Positions 23,255-32,326 of a stretch of DNA of 64,000 nucleotides are shown piece by piece; positions within the stretch are counted from its first letter, which is position 1; each line of letters begins with the position of its first letter. The notes under the pieces are model-generated. The model saw nothing but the letters and a program-made list of their open reading frames with translations. It was not told where the DNA came from and did not search any database. The stretch spans positions 9,042,501-9,106,500 of the forward strand of contig NC_053195.1 of NCBI RefSeq assembly GCF_905163445.1, read 5' to 3'. The translations under genes were made by a program, and so were the position numbers. The DNA comes from Pararge aegeria. Taxonomy: Eukaryota > Arthropoda > Insecta > Lepidoptera > Nymphalidae.

Positions 23255-23315
23255 TTGTCTGGAGGAGTTCGCTTCAAGCGATAAAGCCGCCTTTGCGCAT
23301 ATATATTTACTTACC
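23255..23315 (+). mobile_element. Non-LTR 3' tail fragment
   Basis: GGTTGTCTGGAGGAGTTCGC and AGCGATAAAGCCGCC: a short copy of the 8065-8200 family. Confidence 0.55.
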
Positions 23316-23439
23316 TTTTGTTATCTATCAAAAACCTCTTCACTTTAGTACTGGTTCTCGAACATTCAGTCAGTTACTTCACTCAGTTTAGCGGTTGCCA
23401 TTAATTATTCTACCTCTAACGTTCCAAACGTTTACCATA

Positions 23440-23650
23440 AAAGTTTGTGAGCAAGCAACATTACGCCAGTGTGGTTTTTGGGACAATGCACTGCATGCAT
23501 TGGCTGAATTAGGGTTCTGGATGTTCTTAATTCTGTGCCCAGAAGTTTTTTCTTATGTGTCTTTTATTACTTCGGCAACCACGCTCTACAGACCGGAGTA
23601 CAGAAATGCTCCTTGGTGGCAGGAATAAGCGTGGCAATAATAACTTATCT
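23440..23650 (+). mobile_element. LINE 3' fragment
   Basis: ATTACTTCGGCAACCACGCT, then ACAGACCGGAGTACAGAAAT, TGCTCCTTGGTGGCAGGAAT and AAGCGTGGCAATA match a dispersed lepidopteran LINE 3' region also present near 14208, 31690 and 45770. The open frame over it has no independent support. Confidence 0.5.
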
Positions 23651-23982
23651 ATTGTCAATAAAGTCATCGTAACTCCGATACTAAATCAGCCACAAGGTCG
23701 ATTGTTTGTAATCGGGCTCTAATTTGGTAATCTAGCGTACTGCCTACCAGATCGGCGGATTCTTGATTATGGAAATTGCTATATATTCGCTCCGGTTATT
23801 CATCAACTAAGTGCAAAAAATATTACTCTAATCAAAAAATATTTAACATAAACCAATATGCATATTTTTCCTTATACAATCTAGCAAAGTTATTTGGTTA
23901 GCAGGTACCTACTTACGCAATTTAATTTTAACTTAAACTTCTAAAATATTATAATTAAATTATAGTCCAATAACGCATCTTA

Positions 23983-24379
23983 TGCCCGTTTTCACTAATC
24001 CTAGGAATCACCTTAATCTGATGCCTAGTGATTTAGACAATATGCCCGTTTTCAGTAACGACGGACCAAGCAATGCCTAATTAAGTTACGCCTAATCAGA
24101 GAAGATTCCTAGGCATACATTTTCCTTTCACCAATCGATTTTCACTTGGCAACTCGTATAACCTAACTTGTCTATTAATATTAAATGTGTGGGTGAATAC
24201 ATATTTTTCACGTGTTAAGTGTCAGTTTACGAGTCCCCTAAACTTTACGATCCGACGAATCGGTGTCGTAACTTTAGATGACGCCTAACGTGGTTGACCA
24301 TCACATTAGAGTACGAGAAACGTTTGTTTCTCCAAGAATCCGATTAAGGCTATTCCTAGGTTTAGTGAAAATGGGCAAT
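23983..24379 (+). mobile_element. MITE with ~37-bp terminal inverted repeats
   Basis: The left end TATGCCCGTTTTCACTAATC and on to CTTAATC (23983-24018) matches the reverse complement of the right end (24342-24379) with about six differences including one indel. The interior has several further CCTAGG-containing repeats of the end sequence and no ORF. A half copy lies at 28343-28518. No clean target-site duplication is apparent. Confidence 0.7.
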
Positions 24380-24523
24380 AGTTTCGTGCTTTAGGTAAAT
24401 ATCTATCTATCCGCTATATTTACTGCTAAGAGTAGATTAATGAAACAAAATGGAAGGGTAACTCTCTTTATTATGTATATTATTTCATTATTCTGAAGAT
24501 CCTGGTACTAGTTTTGTTGTGAT

Positions 24524-25063
24524 TTACCAAATGTTTCCGAAACGACCGCCAACTGCCAATGCTACAGGAGCCAAAGGAGCTGGGCCAACCCATGAGCGAC
24601 CCAAGGTTAAGGGGGCAGCTACAATGGACGTTGCCGCCAAAGGTCCTGCAGCCAAAGATCCGGCACCCAACGAACCAGCGCCAAATTGGCCACCAGCCAA
24701 GTTAGCAGCAACAATCGATCTCTTTTGCAACCTACGGCCATTACCCTCAAGAGCCCTTGCGGTGTAATGAACAGCCCGATCCAGATTTACACTGAGGGTA
24801 TCCAAGGGCCTGCCATCAGCAGCCAGAATGTTAGCAGGTTGGCCGGGGGCAAGGGACAGCGGACCCCTGTAGTTATGTGCGCCGATGGGTGCGACTGGTC
24901 CTGCTGGTGCGATGTAGGGACTGAAGACAGGTGAACCGAAGGGAGCGGCGAATCCTGCAGCCACGGGTGTAGCCCAGGGTGTTGCGAAGCCACCGCCCCA
25001 CAGAGCTTGGGGGCTACCGGCCGCCACGGCGAGTACTACAAACAACACCACCAGCTTGAACAT
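24524..25063 (-). CDS. Cuticular-type secreted protein with pentad tail (179 aa)
   Basis: Signal peptide MFKLVVLFVVLAVAAG (1-16), then an aromatic-bearing Ala/Pro/Gly arm (17-63). The core NYRGPLSLAPGQPANIL starts at residue 64, with VNLDRAVHYTARA at 92-104. The basic site is RLQKRS (111-116) in place of KKRS. The tail shows five-residue spacing of hydrophobics (L122, F127, L132, L137, L142, I147, L152), then LGRSWVGPAPL and a C-terminal GNIW. It is almost identical to the inverted copy at 27373. The start is set by the 35-nt leader; an in-frame Met at 25103-25105 lies upstream of the predicted start of transcription. AATAAA on the minus strand is at 24467-24472. Confidence 0.85.
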   Translation of the reverse strand: MFKLVVLFVVLAVAAGSPQALWGGGFATPWATPVAAGFAAPFGSPVFSPYIAPAGPVAPIGAHNYRGPLSLAPGQPANILAADGRPLDTLSVNLDRAVHYTARALEGNGRRLQKRSIVAANLAGGQFGAGSLGAGSLAAGPLAATSIVAAPLTLGRSWVGPAPLAPVALAVGGRFGNIW

Positions 25064-25097
25064 TGTGGTCTGTGTTGCTATTAGTTCCGGAACTAAC

Positions 25098-25131
25098 TGA
25101 TGCATGTACCCCGATAACTGTACCTTTTATA
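25098..25131 (-). promoter_or_regulatory. Core promoter (TATA + initiator)
   Basis: TATAAAA at 25125-25131 and a TCAGT initiator (start A at 25098), 33 bp apart, both minus strand. The TTTTTCCGAG/CRE module of other members is not seen here. Confidence 0.7.
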
Positions 25132-25904
25132 TAAAAAGCGTTATTTCGATTTCTTTTGTAAAGCAATAAACTTTTATTTAAGTGACAGTGTATTTATAAA
25201 ATCAACGTTCTAAGAAAAAAAAAAAACAGTGTGGGAGAAACGCTTCGCAATTAAGCAATATTAAACTTTACTTCTCTCAAATCTAAACCTACTCTGAATA
25301 ATCAGTAAAAGCTCACTGAATGATTGCCTGAAAAACCATTCACTTTTTTGCTGTCTTTACGCCTAATTAGACATTTATTAGGTAAGAATTGATGGAAAAT
25401 TTTGTATGTTAATGCAGTTGGGGGAGGATTTAACGATCATTTTTATTACACATTAAGTGATTATAATATGCATACAACCAGAACAAAACAGAACTGACCA
25501 TTTAAAGTAAGCACTATCCGAGGCTTGGGGTTAAATAGCTCAATTTCTATAGCTCCGGGCTGGTACAGTCCTACACTGATTGTTACGGCTGTTGTTAACT
25601 CTGAAACGGCTGGACCGTTTTAAGACGTGATGATTTCAAAAATAGTAAAATAGGCTTGAAAATCTGTCCATACAGGACTAGAGACCTACTACTGATAGAC
25701 TTACCAGTATGAGGTCTCTAGTCCTACTACTACTACTACTCTAGTTACGTTTTGTAGACACTAAAATCTGCATTGCTGTAGAACATAAAATATCACTAAA
25801 AGCGTTTTTTTAACAATAGGTAACCCAAACTATTTAAAAAAAAAACGCTTACATCGTGTATAATTTATATAGATAGCCGCTAATTTCATAATAGCAAAAC
25901 CCAA

Positions 25905-26000
25905 TACTAAACATTTTTTTTGGTCGATCAGGGAATCGAAACCGGAGCCTCTTGATGCGGAGTCAATCAAGCGAAACACTAGACCAACGAGACATATCTA
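25905..26000 (-). mobile_element. tRNA-like SINE head
   Basis: The minus strand reads CTCGTTGGTCTAGTG (A-box-like) and CGGTTTCGATTCCC (B-box-like with one extra base). Acceptor-stem ends do not pair, so it is not a functional tRNA. Relatives lie at 41822 and 43404. Confidence 0.5.
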
Positions 26001-26879
26001 TATCAATAAAAAAACATATCTGTATGAAAAAGGAGTAACCTACTTCATTTGAGTGCAATTAAATGTCAAATAAAAAGTTAACAAGTAGCTGTCATATGCT
26101 CTATTAACCGTAATGTTAAGTGATTCGAAACAAATTAAGTCACGTACGAAAATATTGTCACATTTTTTTCGATAATACTACGAAATTTATAGGTTTAAAA
26201 AAAATTGTTTATATCAAGTAGGCCTACTTTATCAGCACAATTGAATGTCGAAACGGCATAACTCAATAATTTATTGCGAGTTCGAGTGTAATTTTCAGGA
26301 TTACCGGGTAAAAAGTGAATTATATCCAGGTTAAAATCACAAATTTATTCAAATCGGTGTAAGCGTTTAGCTGGAAAAAAGTAACAATCAAATAAACTAT
26401 AGCATGATCATGATAATCCGTAGATACGACGACAAATATATTTCTATCATCAAGAACATCATTTCAACCGATTGACGCCCACTTCTGGACATAAGTCTTT
26501 TGTACTGAGTTCCAAATGCCCCCAGTGACTCGTTTGAAGTCCTTTAGGCCGCTGGGGGCCGACTTTGTTATAAATAATTAGAAATGATTTACTATGATAG
26601 TTGACTATTGTAGTTTACACTACAAGTGCCAAAATAGATACGCACTACCATGCGGGCTTACTCATCAATTATTACGAGATTATACATGTTAGCGCCAGCG
26701 TTAATAAGGGATGTTTAATGAAATTAAAATGATTACTAAAAGTAAATGTTCATTTCAGACTTAGGAATTTAGGAAATAGTTTATTATATTAAATATGTGA
26801 CAAGCAAATAAATCTTTTGAGAGGAAAATATTATATTCCTTTTTAACAAACCGAAATTTGTATGCAGCGTTAGCGTCCC

Positions 26880-26985
26880 TTAACCCTAATCGGTTTCCAC
26901 GCGTAATCGCTTAGCGGCATGTCTTTGTCGGTAGGGTGGTAACTAGCCACAGGCAAAACCTCCCACTAGACAAATATATTATCAT
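26880..26985 (-). mobile_element. tRNA-derived SINE fragment (second family)
   Basis: CCTAATCGGTTTCCACGCG, GCTTAGCGGCATGTCTTTG, TCGGTAGGGTGGTAACTAGC and CTCCCACTAGAC are the reversed body of the 12868 family; the head is lost. Confidence 0.6.
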
Positions 26986-27304
26986 CATCCCACCGATGAA
27001 ATCACTTAGATATATCAAAACTTTATTACCTTGACTTAATTTTCCACCAATTACACATTTATTAGGCGTAAAGATAACAAAAAGTTAATGGTTTTTCAGA
27101 CAACTTGTAAGCTTTTACATATAAGATTATTCGGTGTACCTATATATTATTTTGAAACAATTAAGGTTTAAAATTGCCTAATATAGAAACGTTTCTAGTT
27201 GTGACTCGTGATATTATTTTTCTGTAAACGGTGATTTTTAAAATGCACCGTTACTTACATAATGGTACATTGATATACAAAAGAAATCGAAATAACGCTT
27301 TATA

Positions 27305-27338
27305 TATAAAAGGTACAGTTGTCGGGGTACAAGCATCA
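27305..27338 (+). promoter_or_regulatory. Core promoter (TATA + initiator)
   Basis: TATAAAA at 27305-27311 and GCATCAGT with start A at 27338; spacing 33 bp, leader 35 nt. The sequence is nearly identical to the inverted copy at 25098-25131. Confidence 0.7.
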
Positions 27339-27372
27339 GTTAGTTTCGGAACTAATAGCAACACAGACCACA

Positions 27373-27909
27373 ATGTTCAAGCTGGTGGTGTTGTCTGTAG
27401 TACTCGCCGTGGCGGCCGGTAGTCCCCAAGCTCTGTGGGGCGGTGGCTTCGCAACACCTTGGGCTACACCCGTGGCTGCAGGATACGCCGCTCCCTTCGG
27501 TTCGCCTGTCTTCAGTCCCTTCATCGCACCAGCAGGACCTATCGCACCCATCGGTACACCTAACTACAGGGGTCCATTGTCTCTTGCCCCCGGCCAACCC
27601 GCTAACATTCTGGCTGCTGATGGCAGGCCCTTGGATACCCTCAGTGTAAATCTGGATCGGGCTGCTCATTTCACCGCAAGGGCTCTTGAGGGTAATGGCC
27701 ATAGGTTGCAAAAGAGATCGATTGTTGCTGCTAATTTGGCTGGTAGCCAATTTGCTGGTTCTTTGGGTGCCGGACCTTTGGGTGCTGGACCTTTGGCAGC
27801 AACTTCCTTTGTCGCTGCCCCCTTAACCTTGGGTCGCTCATGGATTGGCCCAGCTCCTTTGGCTCCTGTAGCATTGGCAGTTGGCGGTCGTTTCGGTAAC
27901 ATTTGGTAA
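27373..27909 (+). CDS. Cuticular-type secreted protein with pentad tail (178 aa)
   Basis: Inverted paralogue of the 24524 gene. Signal peptide MFKLVVLSVVLAVAAG, aromatic/Ala/Pro arm, core NYRGPLSLAPGQPANIL (64-80) with ADGRPLDTL and VNLDRAAHFTARA, RLQKRS at 111-116, C-terminal GNIW. The tail keeps the five-residue hydrophobic spacing except for a one-residue loss (F127 to L131). This accounts for the single-residue length difference from its twin. AATAAA is at 27962-27967. Substitutions against the twin look scattered and mostly conservative, with no frame damage, so both copies appear functional. Confidence 0.85.
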   Translation: MFKLVVLSVVLAVAAGSPQALWGGGFATPWATPVAAGYAAPFGSPVFSPFIAPAGPIAPIGTPNYRGPLSLAPGQPANILAADGRPLDTLSVNLDRAAHFTARALEGNGHRLQKRSIVAANLAGSQFAGSLGAGPLGAGPLAATSFVAAPLTLGRSWIGPAPLAPVALAVGGRFGNIW

Positions 27910-28342
27910 ATCACAAACAAAGCTAGTACCAGGATCTTCAGAATAATGAAATAATATACATAATAAAGAGATTTACTTAATATATGGCTTGTTTAATTCA
28001 CCTATTCAAGTACCTGCATAAAACTATCTAGATATTTCTATATTCATATGTTACAAACAATTTTGCGGGTTTGCTAGTCAGCACAGCTGTTACGCATTAA
28101 TGTTTGTTTACATTCAATATAGTACTTGATAAACAGAAGTGTTCCCACACTTCATATCGCCGAGGGTTAATGATTACATTTTTATAATGTCTTTAGCACT
28201 TTTCAGTAACTTTTAGTTTTATATGCTATTAAAAAGCATATAAATAAAGTTTACAAGTGTGGTATTTTGTGTTTTTATTTTCATTTTTCGTATGGATTAA
28301 AAGTTAATAATAAAAAAAATTGCTTTTTTTCATCTGCCTAGT

Positions 28343-28518
28343 GTCAGTTTACGAGTCCCCTAATTATAATCCGAAGAATCGATGTCGAAATTTTAGACGG
28401 CGCCTTACGTCGTTAGTCATTAAACAAGAGTTCGTGAAACGTTTTTCTTCTAAAGAAATCACCTGAATCTCTAGGCATCCGATTAAGGCGATTTCTAGGT
28501 TAAGTGAAAACGGGTATA
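28343..28518 (+). mobile_element. Half copy of the 23983 MITE
   Basis: GTGTCAGTTTACGAGTCCCC, then ATGTCGAAATTTTAGACGGC and the terminal GATTAAGGCGATTTCTAGG with TTAAGTGAAAACGGGTATA correspond to the right half of the element at 23983-24379, in the same orientation. Confidence 0.65.
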
Positions 28519-28689
28519 GGTGAACTTAGTGTTCCGTAATAAAGACATACTCAACGATATTGATTCATAATAAGTACCCATTAATAATAATTATGTCTTG
28601 CTGTATTATACCAGCAATTCATTACTAGCATAATACAAACAGTAGTGCAATAGTAAGTAAGTATAGCATTACCTTAGCATAAAATTCAA

Positions 28690-28825
28690 AATTAATTTAT
28701 TTCAAGTAGGCCTAATACAAGCACTTTTGAAACGTCAAGTCTGTCCGTGTGTAGTGACTCTACCACCGGTTCGGAAGGCAAATTCTACCGAGAAGAAGCC
28801 GGCAAGAAACTCAGCAGACACCAAT
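28690..28825. mobile_element. LINE/SINE end, copy 1
   Basis: TTTATTTCAAGTAGGCCTAA, AAGCACTTTTGAAACGTCAA, CTACCACCGGTTCGGAAGGC and GCCGGCAAGAAACTCAGCAG. The copy at 28955-29091 matches it closely and a diverged one is at 33187-33400. This is a common dispersed lepidopteran repeat. Confidence 0.65.
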
Positions 28826-28954
28826 AGTATAGCATATATGTGTTGGTAATGATGATGATGATGATCTATTTGTCTATATATCTTCACCACCCACGTATTC
28901 CCGGCCCAATACAGGGCGCGGGAATGCTCTTAGAATGATAATGGCTCAGTCCAA

Positions 28955-29091
28955 AATTCAAAAATTCATTTATTTCAAGTAGGCCTAATATAAGCACTTT
29001 TGAAACGTCAAGTCTGCCTGTGTGTAGTGACTCTACCACCGGTTCGGAAGGCAGATTCTATCGAGAAGAAGCCGGCAAGAAACTCAGCAGT
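28955..29091. mobile_element. LINE/SINE end, copy 2
   Basis: Direct repeat of 28690-28825, about 130 bp further on, with only scattered substitutions. The open frame through it is fortuitous. Confidence 0.65.
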
Positions 29092-29220
29092 CCGTTGTCT
29101 AACTCGCTGGCCAAGTGCGGATTGTTGGACTTCACACACCTTTGAAAACATTATAGAGGACTCTCAGGCATACAGGTTTCTTCACGGAATTTACCTTCAC
29201 CGTTTTAAAGCAAGTGATAT
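29092..29220 (-). mobile_element. SINE/LINE 3' fragment abutting copy 2
   Basis: CTCGCTGGCCAAGTGCGGAT, GGACTTCACACACC and CAGGTTTCTTCACGGAATTT are the reversed form of the 53840 family. Confidence 0.6.
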
Positions 29221-29329
29221 TTCTATGGCTTAAATTACAAACGCACATAACTCTGAAAAGTTATGCCCACGCATCAGTTATTTGTTTAAACATGTTGAAA
29301 TACTATCTGTACTTAATATTATGAGTAAG

Positions 29330-29476
29330 TTTCTAATTGGCACTACCAGTACGACGGGGAAAAATTAACGCTTTGGATCTAATTTATTGAGGCGGGCGTA
29401 GTTAATTTCTAATTGGCACTACCGGTACGACGGGAAAACTTAACGCTTTGAATCTGATTTATTGAGGTAGGCGTAG
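29330..29476 (+). repeat. Two-copy tandem repeat, 76-bp period
   Basis: TTTCTAATTGGCACTACC begins at 29330 and again at 29406. Both units continue through GTACGACGGG, TTAACGCTTTG and TTTATTGAGG to GGCGTAG. Few mismatches. Confidence 0.8.
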
Positions 29477-29744
29477 ACAATGTTCCAGTACACTGCGTCT
29501 CGTAACTAACTCGGGCGAAGCCGCAAGGCACATCGAGTTTTGTACTATAAAAATCTCCCCGGCAGAGTTATAATAAACATTTCCCGCGCTTAATAGGTTT
29601 TTTAAAACTCACGCGGGGTCGTTAGTTTTATTGAGATAAAAATTATTTCATGTTTGTCTTCAGGAAGCAACTTGCAAGCTATTTCTATGCAAAATTTTGT
29701 CAAAATAGGTTTAGGTGTGAAGCCTCGCTTATATGTCAAGGAGC

Positions 29745-30010
29745 TTTTAGCACCTAGTGGTAAGTGATTATGCAGTTTAAGATGTCAGCGGGCAAACCTG
29801 TTAGGGAGCATGGTAGTTATAATTAACCCATACTCCTAATCGGTTTCTACGCGACATTGTACGGGAACGCTACATTGCTTAGCGGCGCGTCTTTATCAGT
29901 GGGGTGGTAACTAGCTACGGCCGAAGTCTCCCACCTGAACAGGTCAGAAAAAATACGGAAATAATAAATTGCGAAAGTGAACCCGGGATCTTCAATTTTA
30001 AACCAATGTT
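29745..30010 (-). mobile_element. tRNA-derived SINE (second family)
   Basis: Reverse orientation: TAGTGGTAAGTGATTATGCA, CCTAATCGGTTTCTACGCG, AGCGGCGCGTCTTTATCAG, GGGTGGTAACTAGCTACGGC and a decayed head GTGAACCCGGGATCTTC. Confidence 0.65.
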
Positions 30011-30467
30011 GTAAACGAAATTGTAAACGAATGTTGGCATTACCGAGGAGGTTTTAGTGGTTACAAATCCCTCATAACGTATCTCAGAGATCTATTTTTT
30101 TTCAGAATTCTGAAAATATAACATCTTTGCTACCCAACTTTTAACTTACTTAAATGTCCTTCTATTAGGACTTACAAGAAGCGTTTTACAATGATAACTT
30201 AGAATAAATCTTGAACTTTTAGATTCGGGTGCTTAAAACTAATATAAGGCCTTTTTAAATTTTCAAATAGGCTTATCAACAATTTTCCAGAATAAACCTT
30301 TGTTTTATCAAATTATTATATTTAGATTATTTATAAATCAAGTGAATGGTCCTTATAAGGATTGGCGAAGGCAAGATCAACGGCTTTAAGAATAGAACTT
30401 CTATATTTCTAATTACATATGCGGTAAGGTCCACTGTTGTTTGTATTCAATATATAGACGTCCTTGC

Positions 30468-30605
30468 AACCTGTGTTGACATGATTTTTCCGAGCATGAT
30501 GATAACGAACGCCCCATTGCATAGTGATTTGACGTCACAAAGGTATTTAGAATAATGTCCATACTTACTAGTATAAAAGGTACAACTGTCGAGAAACAAA
30601 CATCA
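30468..30605 (+). promoter_or_regulatory. Promoter with full upstream module
   Basis: TTTTTCCGAGCATGATG at about 30486-30502, ATTGCATAG at 30516-30524, the palindromic CRE TGACGTCA at 30530-30537 followed by CAAAGGTATTTAG, TATAAAA at 30572-30578 and TCAGT with start A at 30605. This is one of the cleanest forms of the shared promoter in the cluster. Confidence 0.8.
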
Positions 30606-30639
30606 GTTAGTTCCCAAACTAATAGTAACATATATAATA

Positions 30640-31011
30640 ATGTTTAAACTCGTGGTTTTATCTATTGTGCTCGCCGCTGCAGTTGCGGACCCCAACGCCG
30701 TGTGGGGAGGCTTGGCCGCACCCTTGGCTGCTGGCTGGGGCACACCCTGGGCAGCTGGACTTGCCACACCCTGGGCTGCACCTATCGCCGCCCCTCTTAG
30801 CGCACCAGTCCCAGCTGTAGCTGTTGCGGGTCATGGGCACTGGGTGAAGAAGAGGTCCGTTGTAGCTGCTCCCGTAGCTGCCGCTCCATTGGCCGCTACC
30901 CCCTTGACCTGGGGTCGCTCATGGGTTGGTGCCGTCGCTCCCGTGGCCGTCGCTGCCCCCATCGCACCTTGGGGTCTGGGAGTCGGTGCTCGTGTGGGAC
31001 ACCTTTGGTGA
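30640..31011 (+). CDS. Core-less cuticular-type secreted protein (123 aa)
   Basis: Signal peptide MFKLVVLSIVLAAAVA (1-16), then a Trp-bearing Ala/Pro arm with repeated (G/T)PWAA units (17-64). It then runs directly into HGHWVKKRS (65-73), tail (ATPLTWGRSWVGAV) and C-terminal WGLGVGARVGHLW. The whole 45-residue core found in sisters is missing without any frame disturbance, at the same point as in the gene at 34618. The mature protein would be a pure Ala/Pro/Gly/Trp low-complexity chain. The start is the first Met, 35 nt after the predicted initiator. AATAAA is at 31043-31048. Confidence 0.85.
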   Translation: MFKLVVLSIVLAAAVADPNAVWGGLAAPLAAGWGTPWAAGLATPWAAPIAAPLSAPVPAVAVAGHGHWVKKRSVVAAPVAAAPLAATPLTWGRSWVGAVAPVAVAAPIAPWGLGVGARVGHLW

Positions 31012-31059
31012 AGTTCATCAGAGCTTACTTTAGGAGCTTTAAAATAAAACAGTAATAAT

Positions 31060-32185
31060 TATACTATTGAGAGTTGCTCTTCCAAATTGTTTTACTCATT
31101 TACCAAAAGCTTTACATTTATGTGGAAGTATTGCGTACCATCCAGAATACATAGAAACATTTGCCGTAGTTCAAAATAGAGCTTAGAGAGAAAAGCCAAA
31201 AATAAATTTTCTTAAGTTTTTCAATAATAAATATTTAATTTGAATGTTATCAAAGAAAGCTTTGATTACACTTGACCTTAGACAATCTAACCCGAATTGT
31301 CTGTCGATTAGTAATCTACGCTTCGACCTTTAGGTTTTTAACAAAACCAAAACCATCATAACCCGTCCTTTCATTAAAATCTTAAACAAAAAAACATATT
31401 GTTTTATTTAAAAGCTGATCTGACGATGGACTATGAAGTTTCCCGCTGTAATTATCGGAGTAAAATAAAAAAAGGAAACAAAATTGTCTTGTAAAAACAA
31501 CCTTCATAAAGCTCACGAGGATTGCTTATTGATATTCATAATCTGTTTGACACTGACAGATAATGTTAGTATTGCAGTAGGTATGACAGTTTCTAGAAAA
31601 CTATTAAAACAAAAGAGACCTGGCATAGGTTTTTCTGGCCTTAACACGTCATCCTGCTAGGTCTTAAACTTTACGATCCAGTAATTATACTGGCAATTAC
31701 GATCTCCAGCAACGGCTTCTTGGGGACAGAAATAAGCGTCGTGGTACTACTTCCCCGGACGAGCTTTTCGGAGAATCTGTTTAACTACTACCGTTACTAC
31801 GTGACTAAAATGACAATTAATGTGTGGATACTTGTTTTCTGCATCGCAGCCCTGTTTAAGATTTCTATAAAAATAAAATTTCCTTATAGCTGTTTTATTT
31901 AAGATTTTGTAATTTTCAAGAATATAATAATAAATATACATTCAAATATGGGATTTGATTTTTATTTTTGAAAATAATATTTTCTACCATGAAGCTATGA
32001 AGCATGCTGCGTATGAAGGTGGAAATATACATGTATAATTATATTTTTAATAAGGCATTCAGCAAAGTACCTTTCATTTCTGTACGTGTATAGACATATA
32101 ACAACTTTTAATTTCTATACGTCTATTTCTAATTTCATACTATAAAGCTATATTGTTGTCAGTAATTAGTTTCACGAACTCTACA
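31060..32185. other. Intergenic, no gene
   Basis: Contains a LINE 3' fragment near 31690-31770 (ACAGAAATAAGCGTCGTGGT, TACTTCCCCGGACGAGC). The rest is anonymous AT-rich DNA. Confidence 0.5.
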
Positions 32186-32189
32186 CTAT

Positions 32190-32291
32190 CCTCGTTGACA
32201 TTATTTTTCTTAGAATGATAACAAAAGAAATTGGAATTATGTTTGAAGTTCAATTTGTATAAAAACTGAAGCTGTCGTGAAGCATGCATCA
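32190..32291 (+). promoter_or_regulatory. Promoter with partial upstream module
   Basis: CTCGTTGACATTATTTTTC and TTAGAATGAT resemble the upstream half of the shared module, but ATTGCATAG and the CRE are absent. TATAAAA is at 32258-32264 and GCATCAGT has its start A at 32291. Confidence 0.65.
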
Positions 32292-32326
32292 GTTACTTTT
32301 TGAACTACAGCAACAACGATATTAAA

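Larger units (their letters stand above)
24455..25405. repeat. Arm A of ~950-bp inverted duplication
   Basis: Contains the minus-strand gene at 24524-25063 plus flanks. Its reverse complement matches 27020-27975: the 3' UTR (CTGAAGATCCTGGTACTAG), the coding region, the promoter and about 270 bp further upstream (CTTTACGCCTAATTAGAC against CTTTACGCCTAATAAATG). Arms are separated by about 1.6 kb. Confidence 0.8.
25410..27015. other. Spacer between inverted gene copies
   Basis: No gene. It contains a 14-bp stem AGGACTAGAGACCT/AGGTCTCTAGTCCT (25674-25725), a tRNA-like SINE head at 25905-26000, an RTE tail at 26455-26560 (minus) and a SINE fragment at 26880-26985 (minus). Confidence 0.6.
27020..27975. 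repeat. Arm B of ~950-bp inverted duplication
   Basis: Plus-strand counterpart of 24455-25405, including promoter, coding region and 3' UTR. See arm A for the shared phrases. Confidence 0.8.

Noticed and set aside
25905..26000. Candidate tRNA gene on the minus strand
   Set aside because: A- and B-box-like sequences are present but acceptor arms do not pair and the B box has an insertion; better explained as a SINE head.
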